A DNA stretch of 64,000 nucleotides from a bacterium (lineage in GTDB: Bacteria; Desulfobacterota; Binatia; HRBIN30; CADEER01): the NCBI GenBank assembly GCA_019637795.1, contig JAHBUY010000002.1, positions 496,001-560,000 of the forward strand. Direction: 5' to 3'. Shown piece after piece: positions 1-10,297 of the stretch; the stretch's first letter is position 1, and each line of letters opens with the position of its first letter. The notes under the pieces are model-generated. The model worked only from the letters and a program-made list of their open reading frames with translations, did no database searches and had not been told where the DNA came from. The position numbers and the translations under genes were made by a program.

Positions 1-261
1 GGCACGGCGATGAACGGCGGCCCTCCGCCGCTCGCCTTCGGCGCCTCGCCGCGCGCCTCGCTGGCGCTGGTGCAGGCGGCGCGCGCCCTCGCCTACGTGC
101 GCGGCCAGGACTACGCCAGCGCGGCGATGGTGCAGGCACTGTTCGGCGATGCGGTCCGCCATCGCGTCGGACTCACCTACGAAGCCGAGGCCGAGCAGGT
201 GACCCCCGACGCCGTGCTGCAGCGCGTCCTCGCCACGACGCCGATTCCACCCCGCACCTGA
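1..261 (+). CDS. MoxR-family AAA ATPase, C-terminal fragment
   Basis: Only the last 86 codons lie in the window; the reading frame is open from base 1 and ends with TGA at 259-261. The sequence matches the C-terminal lid domain of MoxR ATPases: the short segment GASPRASLAL followed by ARALAYVRGQDYA is the usual lid signature. The Walker motifs would be upstream of the window. MoxR proteins are chaperone-like AAA+ ATPases that usually precede DUF58 and VWA (Bat) genes, which is the order seen here. The gene is separated from the DUF58 gene by 363 bases and a strong terminator, so it may form its own transcript. Confidence 0.85.
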   Translation, partial: GTAMNGGPPPLAFGASPRASLALVQAARALAYVRGQDYASAAMVQALFGDAVRHRVGLTYEAEAEQVTPDAVLQRVLATTPIPPRT

Positions 262-385
262 TCCCTCCCACCACCTCCCCCCATCGCGGGAACGCAGAGG
301 CGACACGCACCCAGCGCGCGTCCTCCTCCCACGCGCGCACCCTCCCTCCCCGACACGCACGTCTCGTGCGCCCGCGATGATCGAC

Positions 386-426
386 GGCGCCCCGGCCCCC
401 TCCCGGCCGGGGCGCCTTTTTTCTTT
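386..426 (+). terminator. Rho-independent terminator after the MoxR gene
   Basis: A perfect 12-bp stem (GGCGCCCCGGCC at 386-397 paired with 405-416) with a 7-base loop is followed directly by a T-rich run at 417-426. This is a textbook intrinsic terminator on the plus strand. It lies 125 bases after the MoxR stop and 199 bases before the DUF58 start, so the downstream Bat genes should need their own promoter, unless the hairpin acts as an attenuator. Confidence 0.9.
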
Positions 427-451
427 TCGCGCTTCGGCGGCGCGGCGTGCT

Positions 452-469
452 GGCGATGTCTTCATCGCC
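452..469. promoter_or_regulatory. perfect 7-4-7 dyad, possible enhancer site
   Basis: GGCGATG (452-458), a 4-base spacer, then CATCGCC (463-469) form a perfect inverted repeat. It is centred about 147 bases upstream of the -12 element of the putative sigma-54 promoter at 594-609. That distance is typical for binding sites of NtrC-type activators with a Fis-like HTH. The role is inferred from position and symmetry only; no second copy was found upstream of the kinase gene. Confidence 0.35.
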
Positions 470-593
470 GAGGAGCGCGGGGCCGGATCCGTGGACGGTT
501 CAGGTTCCTTTCGCGCCATCCGGCCGGCTGCTTTGAGCCACCGCGTTTTCGATGGGCGCGCGTATCGCCGCACCGCCGGGTCCGTTCCGCACC

Positions 594-609
594 TGGCACA
601 ACCGTTGCC
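594..609 (+). promoter_or_regulatory. sigma-54 (-24/-12) promoter-like sequence
   Basis: TGGCAC (594-599), five bases, then TTGC (605-608) match the sigma-54 consensus with GG and GC exactly 10 bases apart. The site is immediately upstream of the DUF58-Bat genes, and a sigma-54 activator is encoded at the end of the same cluster (8867-10276). Against it: the predicted transcription start (about 620) would leave only about 5 bases before the ATG at 625 and would exclude the GGAG at 612-615 from the mRNA. Confidence 0.45.
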
Positions 610-624
610 TTGGAGCATCGCGAC

Positions 625-1515
625 ATGAATGCGCCGGCTCCCCATCCCGTATCGCTGCTCCGCAAGCTCGAGTGGCGGGTCCGCCACACCGCGGACTCGC
701 TGCTCGGCGGCGAGTATCGCTCCGCCTTTCGCGGCCGCGGCCGCGAGTTCGACCAGGTCGTCCAGTACGAGTGGGGCGACGACGTCCGCGACATCGACTG
801 GAACGTCACGGCGCGGCGCGGCGAGCCCTACCGCAAGAAGTACGTCGAGGAACGCGAGCTCACCCTCGTCCTGCTGTTCGACGACAGCCCGTCGTTGCAG
901 TTCGGCTCCGGCGCGCGCAGCAAGCGGACCGCGGTGCTCGAGCTCGCCGGACTGCTGGCGCTGCTCTCGGCCGGCAACCGCGACCGCGCCGGCTTCTGGC
1001 ACGCCACGCCGGAGACCCATCTGGTGCGCGAGCCGGTGCGCGGCCGCACCGCGATCATCGAGACCGCGGCGCGCCTGTTCGCGCAGCCGATCCCGGACCT
1101 CGACCGCGGCGGCGAGGTGGCGATCGACTGGCAGCGCTTCTTCCTCGCCTTCCCGCGCCACAGCGTGGTGCTGTGGCTCGGCGACTTCGCGCCCCGCCCC
1201 ATGCCGCCCGCCTGGTCGGCGCTGCGCCGCCGCTACCAGATGGTCGGCGTGCGGGTCGAGGACGCCTGGGAGCGGGTGCTACCGGCGCGCGGCCGCATGA
1301 CCGCCGTCGACCCGGTGAGCGGCGCGCTGGTGCCGTTCGATCCCAGCTCGCGCGCCAGCCGCGCCCGCCACGCGATGTGGGTGCGGGCCCGCGACGCCTA
1401 CTTCAAGCAGCTCTTCCCGTCGCCGCTCGATTGCCTGACCGTCAGCACCGATGACGACCTGCTCGGCGCCCTGGTTCGATTCTTCCGCGCCCGCATGCAG
1501 GGGGTGAAGGGATGA
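625..1515 (+). CDS. DUF58 domain-containing protein
   Basis: 296 residues. The DUF58 core DDVRDIDWN-TARRGEPYRKKYVEE runs at about residues 52-77, and FDDSPS (85-90) is a MIDAS-like DxSxS motif, as in VWA-type folds. DUF58 proteins accompany MoxR and Bat/VWA proteins and probably present or receive client proteins at the membrane; the exact job is unknown. No signal peptide or membrane segment is evident, so it is likely cytoplasmic or peripheral. The ATG at 625 was chosen because GGAG lies 9 bases upstream; a TTG at 610 is an alternative. The stop overlaps the BatA start as ATGA, which indicates translational coupling. Confidence 0.85.
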   Translation: MNAPAPHPVSLLRKLEWRVRHTADSLLGGEYRSAFRGRGREFDQVVQYEWGDDVRDIDWNVTARRGEPYRKKYVEERELTLVLLFDDSPSLQFGSGARSKRTAVLELAGLLALLSAGNRDRAGFWHATPETHLVREPVRGRTAIIETAARLFAQPIPDLDRGGEVAIDWQRFFLAFPRHSVVLWLGDFAPRPMPPAWSALRRRYQMVGVRVEDAWERVLPARGRMTAVDPVSGALVPFDPSSRASRARHAMWVRARDAYFKQLFPSPLDCLTVSTDDDLLGALVRFFRARMQGVKG

Positions 1516-2555
1516 CGCCGGGTTGGACGCTCGCCACGCCCGCCTGGCTGCTGCTGCTCGCCGCGCTGCCGCTCATCGCCTGGCTGCGCGCCCGCCGCGG
1601 CCGGCCGGTGCTGGTGGTGCCATTCGTCAGTCAGTGGACCGGCCACGATCTCGTCACCCGGTCGCGCCTGCCGCAGGCACTGGTGCTCGCCGGCCTGGCG
1701 TTGATCGCCGTCGCCCTGGCGCGGCCGCAGCACGTCGACGAGCAGCGGCAGGTGACGCAGGACGGCTACGACATCGTCCTCGCCATCGATCTCTCCGGCA
1801 GCATGCTGGCCGAGGACTACGCGCGCGACGACGGAACGCGCATCAACCGCCTGCAGGCGATCAAGCCGATCATCGACGCCTTCATCCAGCGCCGCCCGAG
1901 CGACCGCATCGGCATCGTCCCCTTCGCCGGCCGCGCCTACACACTGGCGCCGCTCACCGCCGACCACGACTGGCTGCACCAGCAGGTGCGGCGGCTGAAG
2001 GTCGGCCTGATCGAGGACGGCACCGCGATCGGCGACGCGCTGTCGCTCGCCGTCGCCCGCCTCGGCCAGCCGGCCCGCGAGACGGACGGCAAGCGGCTCG
2101 GCGGCTTCGTCATCCTGCTCACCGACGGCGCCAACAATGCCGGCGCGGTGGCGCCGCTCGAAGCCGCGGCGCTCGCCAAGGCGAAGGGCATCCCGGTGTA
2201 CACGATCGGCGCCGGCACCGACGGCGTCGTGCCGATGCCGGTCTTCGATCCGAGCGGCCGCAAGCTCGGCTATCGCGACGCGGTCTCCGACCTCGACGAG
2301 GCGACGATGCGCGCCATCGCCGACGCCACCGGCGGCGGCTATTTCCGCGCCACCGACTCCGACACCGTCGAGGCGGCCTTCGCCGCGATCGATCGCGAAC
2401 GCAAGATCACCTTCGACGCCAGCGCGGCGCGGCGCGCCGAGGAATTCTACGCCTGGGCGGCGTGGCCGGGCATGGCCCTGATCGCCGCCGGCTATCTGCT
2501 GGCGCTGGTTCCGACCTCCCTCGGTCGCGGCAGCCGCCGCGAGGTGCCCGCATGA
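1512..2555 (+). CDS. batA: BatA-like VWA domain membrane protein
   Basis: 347 residues. Two membrane segments near the N-terminus (about 10-26 and 54-71) are followed by a von Willebrand A domain with an intact MIDAS DLSGS (93-97), and a third membrane segment closes the protein (about 317-335). This is the BatA/BatB architecture: membrane-anchored VWA proteins with the A domain exposed on the periplasmic side. The family is linked to stress or oxygen tolerance in Bacteroides and Leptospira, though biochemical function is not settled. Start and stop overlap the neighbours by four bases each (ATGA), so it is part of a tightly coupled operon. Confidence 0.88.
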   Translation: MTPGWTLATPAWLLLLAALPLIAWLRARRGRPVLVVPFVSQWTGHDLVTRSRLPQALVLAGLALIAVALARPQHVDEQRQVTQDGYDIVLAIDLSGSMLAEDYARDDGTRINRLQAIKPIIDAFIQRRPSDRIGIVPFAGRAYTLAPLTADHDWLHQQVRRLKVGLIEDGTAIGDALSLAVARLGQPARETDGKRLGGFVILLTDGANNAGAVAPLEAAALAKAKGIPVYTIGAGTDGVVPMPVFDPSGRKLGYRDAVSDLDEATMRAIADATGGGYFRATDSDTVEAAFAAIDRERKITFDASAARRAEEFYAWAAWPGMALIAAGYLLALVPTSLGRGSRREVPA

Positions 2556-4639
2556 CCTGGCAGCATCCCCTCGTCCTCGTGCTCGTCCCGCTGGCGCTGG
2601 CCGGCGCCTGGTGGCTGTTCCGCGCTCGCCAGGCGGCGACCGACGAGCGGCTGCCGAACGTCGCCCGCCGCTGGGCCGACCGCCTCGGCCTGCACGCCGC
2701 GGCGCCGCTGATGTCGCGCCGCGGCCGCGGCGCCGCCCTGGCGCTGGCGCTGCTGCTCACCCTGGCGGCGCTGGCGCGGCCGCAGTGGGGCGAGATCCCC
2801 GAACAGACGGTGTCGCGCTCCCGCGAGGTGATGATCGCCCTCGACCTGTCGCAGAGCATGATGGCGGACGACGTCTCGCCGACCCGGCTGGCGCGCGCCA
2901 AGCTGCTCGTCGACGCGCTGCTCGACGCGCTGCACGGCGAGCGCGTCGGCCTCATCGTCTTCGCCGGCACCGCCTTCGTGCAGAGCCCGCTCAGCGCCGA
3001 CTACGAGGTGCTGCGCGAATTCCTCGCCGCCCTCGACACCTCCTACCTGCCGCAGGGCGGCACCGAGTACGGCGCCATGCTGCGCGCCGCCAGCGAGGCC
3101 TTCGGCGCCCAGGGCGACGGCGACCGCTACCTGGTCGTGCTGAGCGACGGCGAGGCGCAGGACACCGACTGGCAGCAGCTCGTGCCGACGCTGCGCCAGC
3201 GCGGCATCCGGGTCATCGGTCTGGGCGTCGGCACGCCGCAGGGCGCTCTGGTTCCCGCCGCCGATGGCGGGATCCTCGAGGACGAGTCCGGCAAGGCCGT
3301 GCTGTCGAAGCTCGAGCCGGCGACCCTGCAGGCGCTCGCCGAGCAGACCGGCGGCACCTATCGCGACGCCGCGACCTGGGTCGACATCGCCGATCTGGTC
3401 AGCGGCACCGTCGCCACGGGCCGCGCCGGCACCTACGTCGAAGAGCGGCGCGTCCGCCTCGAGGACCGCTTCCAGTGGTTCCTCGCCCCGGCGCTGCTGC
3501 TGTTCCTGCTCTCGTACTGGCTCGAATTCCCCCTCGCGCCACTCGCCCGCGCGCTCTCCACGCGCGGCCGCCGGCCGCTCCGGGTCCCCGCCCCGGCGAT
3601 CGCGGCGGCGTTGATCGGGCTGGCCGCCTGGCCTCCTCCTCGCCAGGCGCTGGCGGTGGCGGCGGACACTCCTCCTCCCCAGTCCGCCGCCACCATCTCC
3701 CCGCCCGCGGATCTGGCGGCGACCATCGCCGAGCTGAGCGCCAGGCCGACGCTCGACGCCGCCGACTATGCGCGCCTCGCCACCGACACCATCGGCTTCG
3801 CCGCGCAGCCCGCGGCGCCGCGCGGCGCGCCGCGCGACGGCATCATCGACGACGCGCTCGCGGCGGTCGATCGCGGCGCGCAGCGCGACGCCCACGCCGC
3901 TGATTGGCCGGCGCTCCGGCAACAGCTCGAGGCGCTGCGCCAGCCACCCCAGCCACCGCCGAACCCGCCGCAGGAGCAGCAGGGCCAGCAACAGGAGAAT
4001 CAGCAGAACCAGGAGCCGCAGCAGGGCCAGCAGCAGGAGAGTCAGCAGAACCAGAAGCCGCAGCAGGGCCAGAGCGACCAGCCGCAGCAGAACCAGCAGA
4101 GCGCCGGCGGCGCGGAGGCGGACCGGCAGCAGAATCAGTCGGGCGGTGGATCGTCAGCGCCGGACCAGCAGCAGGCGCGGGACGAGCAGCGCTCGCCCGC
4201 CGACCACGGGGACTCGTCACAGGCCAACGATGGCAAAGCCCAGGACCGCCGTGAGGGCGAAGCGGGCGCGGAGTCCGGTGGAGAAGATCAGCAGGCGCAG
4301 TCGCCGCGCCAGGATCGGAAGACCGGCGAGGTGCAGCGGCAGCAGGACGCCAAGCCGGTGGACAGCGCCGGGCTGGGCGACGACGAGACGCCGCCGCAGC
4401 CCGAGTCGGCGCCGCGGCAAGAGGCCGGCGTCCAGGAGCAGGCGGCGCCGCCGGGCACGCGCCTGATCGGCGGCGGCCAGGTGGTCGCCAACGCGCCGCA
4501 GAGCGACGACCCGGCGACCGCCGATGCGCTCGCCCGCATGGAACAGGTGAAGGACGGCGACGCCCCGGCGGTGCTGTTCGACCGCATGAACCGCGCCGAG
4601 GGCCAACCGAAAGCGAAGAACAACGGGAAGAACTGGTGA
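2552..4639 (+). CDS. batB: BatB-like VWA protein with BatC-like glutamine-rich tail
   Basis: 695 residues, about twice the usual BatB. Residues 1-330 look like BatB: two N-terminal membrane segments, a VWA domain with MIDAS DLSQS (98-102), and a membrane segment at about 306-327. A further hydrophobic stretch at about 349-363 leads into a long Pro/Gln-rich acidic region (roughly 465-670) that contains 14-codon repeats. In other genomes BatC, a small TPR protein with a low-complexity tail, is a separate gene in this place, so a BatB-BatC fusion is the likely explanation; TPR motifs in the tail are not obvious by eye. The ATG at 2552 overlaps the BatA stop. Confidence 0.82.
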   Translation: MTWQHPLVLVLVPLALAGAWWLFRARQAATDERLPNVARRWADRLGLHAAAPLMSRRGRGAALALALLLTLAALARPQWGEIPEQTVSRSREVMIALDLSQSMMADDVSPTRLARAKLLVDALLDALHGERVGLIVFAGTAFVQSPLSADYEVLREFLAALDTSYLPQGGTEYGAMLRAASEAFGAQGDGDRYLVVLSDGEAQDTDWQQLVPTLRQRGIRVIGLGVGTPQGALVPAADGGILEDESGKAVLSKLEPATLQALAEQTGGTYRDAATWVDIADLVSGTVATGRAGTYVEERRVRLEDRFQWFLAPALLLFLLSYWLEFPLAPLARALSTRGRRPLRVPAPAIAAALIGLAAWPPPRQALAVAADTPPPQSAATISPPADLAATIAELSARPTLDAADYARLATDTIGFAAQPAAPRGAPRDGIIDDALAAVDRGAQRDAHAADWPALRQQLEALRQPPQPPPNPPQEQQGQQQENQQNQEPQQGQQQESQQNQKPQQGQSDQPQQNQQSAGGAEADRQQNQSGGGSSAPDQQQARDEQRSPADHGDSSQANDGKAQDRREGEAGAESGGEDQQAQSPRQDRKTGEVQRQQDAKPVDSAGLGDDETPPQPESAPRQEAGVQEQAAPPGTRLIGGGQVVANAPQSDDPATADALARMEQVKDGDAPAVLFDRMNRAEGQPKAKNNGKNW
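3977..4102 (+). repeat. 42-base in-frame tandem repeat (Gln-rich)
   Basis: Two near-identical 42-base units (3977-4018, 4019-4060) and a diverged third (4061-4102) encode Q-Q-G-Q-Q-Q-E-x-Q-Q-N-Q-x-P. Differences between units 1 and 2 include both silent and replacement changes. The period is a multiple of three, so gain or loss of units would keep the BatB frame open. It encodes a hydrophilic, probably disordered linker. Confidence 0.85.
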
Positions 4640-7203
4640 TGAATCGCCCCCGCTCGATCACGACCGAGGCCCCGGAGGCCGCCGCTGGCGCGGCGCCGGG
4701 CAGACACCCCGCATGGCGAGCCGGCCGCGCGGCCCTGATGGCCGCGCTGCTCGTCGGCCTGGCGACGCCCGCCTTCGCCGCGCGGGTCCATTGGCTCGAA
4801 CCCGACGCGATCGGCGCCGGGCAGACGGCGTCGCTCGACCTGGTGTTCGAGGACACCGCGCCGGCGGGACCGATCGCGCTGCCACACGTCGACGGCCTGC
4901 GCGTCGTCGGCGCGCCGGCCCAGGCGAGCGACATCTCGATCGTCAACGGCCACCGCTCGGCGAGCCTGACGCTGAGCTATCCGGTGCGCGCCGAGCGCAC
5001 CGGGACGCTGCACGTCCCCGCCTTCGACGTCGAGACCAGCGACGGCACGCAGCGCGTCGCGGCGCTCGACCTCGAGGTCGGCCGCGCCATGGTGCGCGAC
5101 CGCAGCGGCGCCGCGCGCGCGCTCGAGGACGCCGTGCAGGCGCGCCTGACGCCGTCGACGCTGACGCCCTACGCCGGCGAGGTCGTCGACCTCGACCTGC
5201 GCATCACCCTCGACGGCAACCACAGCGGCCAGGTGGTCGGCGCGCCGACCTGGGACGCCGGCGGCCTGGCGGTCGAGCCGTGGAGCGACGGACACGCGGT
5301 GCGCACCAGCGGCGGCAACGCCGTGCGCTTCCACACCCGCGCGGTGGCGCCGCAGGCCGGGCGGCTCGAGGTCGCGCCCGCCGAGCAGGAGGTCCAGTTG
5401 GAGACCGGGCGGGGGCGCAACCCGCTCGCCGACTTCGATCCGTTCGGCGCCATGCAGCGCATGGGCGGCAGCCGGCTCTTCGACTCGTTCTTCGGCGCCC
5501 CGCAGATGACCGCGGTGACGGCGCGCAGCAACGGCGTCCAGCTCGACGTGCGTCCGCTGCCGCAGCCGGCTCCCGCCGGCTTCAGCGGCGCGGTCGGCGA
5601 TTTCACCCTCGAATCGACGCTCACCCCCGACCATCCGAAAACCGGCGAGCCGGTGACCTGGACGCTGACGCTGTCGGGGACCGGCAACTGGCCCAATGGC
5701 GTCGCCCTGCCGGCGCGCGCCGTGCCGGCCGACCTGCGCACGCTGCAGCCGAAGCAGCGCAGCTCGTTCGGCGACCACGGCCGCTTCAGCGGCGAGGTCT
5801 CCGAGGACCTGGTGATCGTCCCCAATCAGCCCGGACCCCTGGCGCTCGCGCCGGTGCGCTTCGTCTACTTCAATCCGACCAGCGGCCGGTACGAAACCGC
5901 CGAGGCGACCCCACCGACCCTCGAGGTCACGGGCGCGCCGCTGCCAGCCGCCAGCGCGCCCGCCCCGGCGCCGGCCGCCGTCGCGGCGCCGAGCAGCGAG
6001 CCGGCGCCCCTGGCGGCGCCGGCGCTCGGGTCGCCGCTCGACGGCCGGGCGCCGACGCTCGCGCCCCTGCCATGGACGACGCTGCGCTGGTGGCTGATCG
6101 CGCCGTTCGCGCTCGCCTTCGGCCTGCGCCTGGCGCGCCGCGCCTGGCGGGTCTGGCACGACCATCCGCGCCGCCGGGCGCGGCGCACCGCGCGACGGAT
6201 GCAGGTCGCGATCCGTGCCGCCCGCGACGCGGCCAGCGTCGAGGCGCGGCTGGCGGCGCTGCTCGATTGGCAGCGCGCGGCGGCGCGGCTGCTCGACATC
6301 GATCTCGCCGCGCCCACCGCCGAGCAGGTGCGCGGCATCGGCGATGCGCGCTGGGCGGAGGTCTGGGCGGCCAGCGAGCGCGCCCTCTATGCGCGCGGCC
6401 ATGGCCTGCCCGAGCAGTGGTATGCCGCGGCGCTGGCGCTGTGCGCGCCACCGCGCGGCGGGCGCGCGGCGCGGCGCGGGCGGCGCAGCCGTCCGCTCGT
6501 GGCGACCGCGGCGACGGCGTCGCTGCTGCTGCTGGCGCTGGCCATGCCGAGTTGGGGCGACGAGCGGGAGGCGCTGCGGACGCAGGTCGAAGCGGCCCCC
6601 CTCGACTGGATCGCGCGCTACAACCTCGGCCTGGCCGAAGCGCAGGCGGGCGACAGCGGCCGCGCCCTCGGCGAGACCGCCGCGGCGCTGGCGCTGGCGC
6701 CGCGACAGGCGGTGGTTCGCGCCAACGCGCGCGCCCTCGCGGCATCGGTGCCCGGCGCCGAGGCGACCCTGGCGCCGCTGCTCGACCACCGCCTCGCAGC
6801 GCTCGCCTCGCCGGCGCACTGGCAGTTGACGCTGCTCGCCGGCGCGGTCCTGGCGGCGGCGGGCATCGCCGTCGGTCGCCGGCGCCCGAGCTCGCTGCTG
6901 CTCGCCGCCGGCGCCCTGGCGATGGCGGTGGCCGGCGTCGCGCTGCGCGCCCAGGGCGCCTTCGCCGATCCGCGCGCCGCGCTGGTGGCCCGCGCCGCCG
7001 CGCTCCACCCCCTGCCCACCGAGGCCGCGCCCGCCGCCGACGCGCCGGCGCTGGCGCCGGGGAGCCTCGTCATCGCCGGCGGCGACTTCCTCGGCTGGCG
7101 GCAGGTGCGGCGCGCCGACGGCGCGACCGGCTGGGTGCGCGGCAGCGATCTCGTGCCGCTGTACGCACCGCCGGCGCGGCCACGCGGCGAGACGGCCGCA
7201 TGA
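4639..7203 (+). CDS. batD: BatD-like protein fused to BatE-like TPR/SH3 region
   Basis: 854 residues. A signal-like segment (about 30-47) precedes a long extracytoplasmic BatD region. A membrane segment lies at about 476-498, a second at about 618-640, then a short TPR-like stretch (about 650-720), two more hydrophobic segments (727-770) and a C-terminal SH3-like segment containing GATGWVRGSDLVPLY. The second half resembles BatE (TPR plus SH3), so this looks like a BatD-BatE fusion. The ATG at 4639 overlaps the BatB stop by one base (TGATG); a GTG one codon earlier is possible. As the last Bat gene it precedes a two-component system on the same strand. Confidence 0.8.
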   Translation: MNRPRSITTEAPEAAAGAAPGRHPAWRAGRAALMAALLVGLATPAFAARVHWLEPDAIGAGQTASLDLVFEDTAPAGPIALPHVDGLRVVGAPAQASDISIVNGHRSASLTLSYPVRAERTGTLHVPAFDVETSDGTQRVAALDLEVGRAMVRDRSGAARALEDAVQARLTPSTLTPYAGEVVDLDLRITLDGNHSGQVVGAPTWDAGGLAVEPWSDGHAVRTSGGNAVRFHTRAVAPQAGRLEVAPAEQEVQLETGRGRNPLADFDPFGAMQRMGGSRLFDSFFGAPQMTAVTARSNGVQLDVRPLPQPAPAGFSGAVGDFTLESTLTPDHPKTGEPVTWTLTLSGTGNWPNGVALPARAVPADLRTLQPKQRSSFGDHGRFSGEVSEDLVIVPNQPGPLALAPVRFVYFNPTSGRYETAEATPPTLEVTGAPLPAASAPAPAPAAVAAPSSEPAPLAAPALGSPLDGRAPTLAPLPWTTLRWWLIAPFALAFGLRLARRAWRVWHDHPRRRARRTARRMQVAIRAARDAASVEARLAALLDWQRAAARLLDIDLAAPTAEQVRGIGDARWAEVWAASERALYARGHGLPEQWYAAALALCAPPRGGRAARRGRRSRPLVATAATASLLLLALAMPSWGDEREALRTQVEAAPLDWIARYNLGLAEAQAGDSGRALGETAAALALAPRQAVVRANARALAASVPGAEATLAPLLDHRLAALASPAHWQLTLLAGAVLAAAGIAVGRRRPSSLLLAAGALAMAVAGVALRAQGAFADPRAALVARAAALHPLPTEAAPAADAPALAPGSLVIAGGDFLGWRQVRRADGATGWVRGSDLVPLYAPPARPRGETAA

Positions 7204-7386
7204 CGAGATCCCGCTCGCACCTCGGGCAGGGGCGGGCGGGCCAGGGCGAGAGGGCCGCCGGCGGATCCCCACTTCGCGGTGGCCGATCCAGACAGAGAAG
7301 GAACCGGCGGCACTCTCGTCCGTTTCCCTCGCCGACCCACCACGCGCGCGCTGCCCTCTGGCGGCGCCCTGTGCTTTGATTCCCCG

Positions 7387-8811
7387 GTGCCGGCCCAACC
7401 GTCCATCTTCCGCCGCGTTCGACTGGCGACCTTCGCGTTCCTCGCGCTGCTGACGATCGGCCTGGTCGTCTCGGCGGCGTTGACCGTGCGCGAGCAGCGG
7501 CTGCTGCGCAATGCCGCGGCCGAGATCGAGCGCCTGCACGAGTTCCAGCGCGTGCACGTCGTCGTCTCGCAGCAGTTGACGCGGCTCGGCGTCGATCCGG
7601 CGCCCGATCCCGAGACGCGCCAGGACACCGAGCAGAAGATCAACCTGCTGATCGGCCTCACCGTCTCGGCGAAGACGATCGAGAAGCTCGCCGCCGTTCG
7701 GGTGCGACTCGAGCTCATCGACACCGGCGGCGCCAGCCACTTCGCCGAGGGCACGGCGCTGCTGGCCGAAGCCGAGAGCGCGGAGCAGGAACATCAGGCG
7801 ACGGTGCTGGCCAGGCTGCAGCGCGAGAACATCGCCCAGCAGCAGCTCGAGCTGGCGGCGCCGATCGCGGTGCTGGCGGTCGGCGTGCTGCTGCTGCCGC
7901 TCGCCCGGCGGCGCATCATCAAGCCGCTCGACGCCTTCGCGGAGCGGCTGTCGCGGCTGGCCGACGGCGACTTCGGCCCGGCGCCGCTGCACGGCGTCGA
8001 TCCCTTCCTGCTGCCACTGCACACCCAGCTCAACGCCGTCGCGGCGCGCCTGCAGGAGCTCGAGGCCGCGCACCAGGCGCGCGCCGCGTCGCTGGAGGAA
8101 GCCGTCGGGGTCGCCGTCCGCCGCCTGCTCGAACAGCAGCGCGAGCTGGCGCGCGCCGAACGGCTGGCGGCGACCGGCGAGCTGGCGGCGTCGGTGGCGC
8201 ACGAGCTGCGCAATCCGCTGGCGGGGATCCAGATGACCCTCGCCAACCTGCGGGCCGAGATCGACGACCGCGAGGTCGGCGAGCGTGTGGAGCTGGTGCT
8301 GAGCGAGGTCGACCGGCTCACCCGACTGCTCAATTCGCTGCTCGACTCGGCGCGCCATCAGCCCGAGCCGCTGCGCGAGGTGCGACTGGCGACGCTGGTG
8401 GAGGAGCTGCTGACGCTCACCCGTCACCAACTGCCGGCGGGCGTGCGCATCGACATCCAGGTCGATCCGCAGCTCACCTGTCGCGCGCCCCAGGATCGCC
8501 TGCGCCAGGCGCTGCTGAATCTCGTGCTCAACGCCGGCGCCGCCCTCGGCGAGCGCGGCGGCGTGATCACCATCGCCGCCCGCGGCGACGGCGATCGGGT
8601 CCGCCTGACGGTCAGCGACGACGGACCCGGTTTTCCGGCCGAGGTGCTGCAGAACGGCATTCGCCCCTTCTTCAGCACCCGCGAGCAGGGCACGGGCCTG
8701 GGGCTGTCGCTGGTCCGCCGCTTCGCGCGCGAGATGGGCGGCGAGCTGGCGCTCGCCAATCGCGCCCCGCACGGCGCCGAAGTGACGCTGACGCTCCCGC
8801 TGCGCGACTAG
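7387..8811 (+). CDS. sensor histidine kinase (HAMP-HisKA-HATPase)
   Basis: 474 residues from the GTG at 7387. A membrane segment (about 9-32), an extracytoplasmic loop, a second membrane segment near 155-175 and a HAMP-like stretch ending in RLADGDFG lead to the phosphoacceptor His272 in VAHELRNPL. The ATPase domain has an N box (NLVLNAG), G1 DDGPGFP, F box PFFSTREQ and G2 GTGLGLSL. It should autophosphorylate and pass phosphate to the regulator encoded 55 bases downstream. The form HELRNPLAG is typical of NtrB/AtoS-like kinases that pair with sigma-54 activators. A GTG at 7279 would add 36 residues without similarity to a membrane anchor, so the later start is preferred with moderate confidence. 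Confidence 0.9.
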   Translation: MPAQPSIFRRVRLATFAFLALLTIGLVVSAALTVREQRLLRNAAAEIERLHEFQRVHVVVSQQLTRLGVDPAPDPETRQDTEQKINLLIGLTVSAKTIEKLAAVRVRLELIDTGGASHFAEGTALLAEAESAEQEHQATVLARLQRENIAQQQLELAAPIAVLAVGVLLLPLARRRIIKPLDAFAERLSRLADGDFGPAPLHGVDPFLLPLHTQLNAVAARLQELEAAHQARAASLEEAVGVAVRRLLEQQRELARAERLAATGELAASVAHELRNPLAGIQMTLANLRAEIDDREVGERVELVLSEVDRLTRLLNSLLDSARHQPEPLREVRLATLVEELLTLTRHQLPAGVRIDIQVDPQLTCRAPQDRLRQALLNLVLNAGAALGERGGVITIAARGDGDRVRLTVSDDGPGFPAEVLQNGIRPFFSTREQGTGLGLSLVRRFAREMGGELALANRAPHGAEVTLTLPLRD

Positions 8812-8866
8812 CGCGCCGAGCAGCCGCCGTGGCACGGCGTGCGCGGCCCTGATACGAGGCCGGCAG

Positions 8867-10276
<1,410 letters not shown>

Positions 10277-10297
10277 CGCGCGCCCGCCGGTCGCGGG

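Noticed and set aside
3977-4102. Tandem repeats considered as a CRISPR array
   Set aside because: Units are contiguous, in frame and without unique spacers; they encode the Gln-rich linker of BatB.
8828-8843. TGGCAC followed by a GC 10 bases after GG, upstream of the NtrC-type regulator gene
   Set aside because: The -12 TT is replaced by GC, so only part of the sigma-54 consensus is met; not enough for an autoregulatory promoter call.
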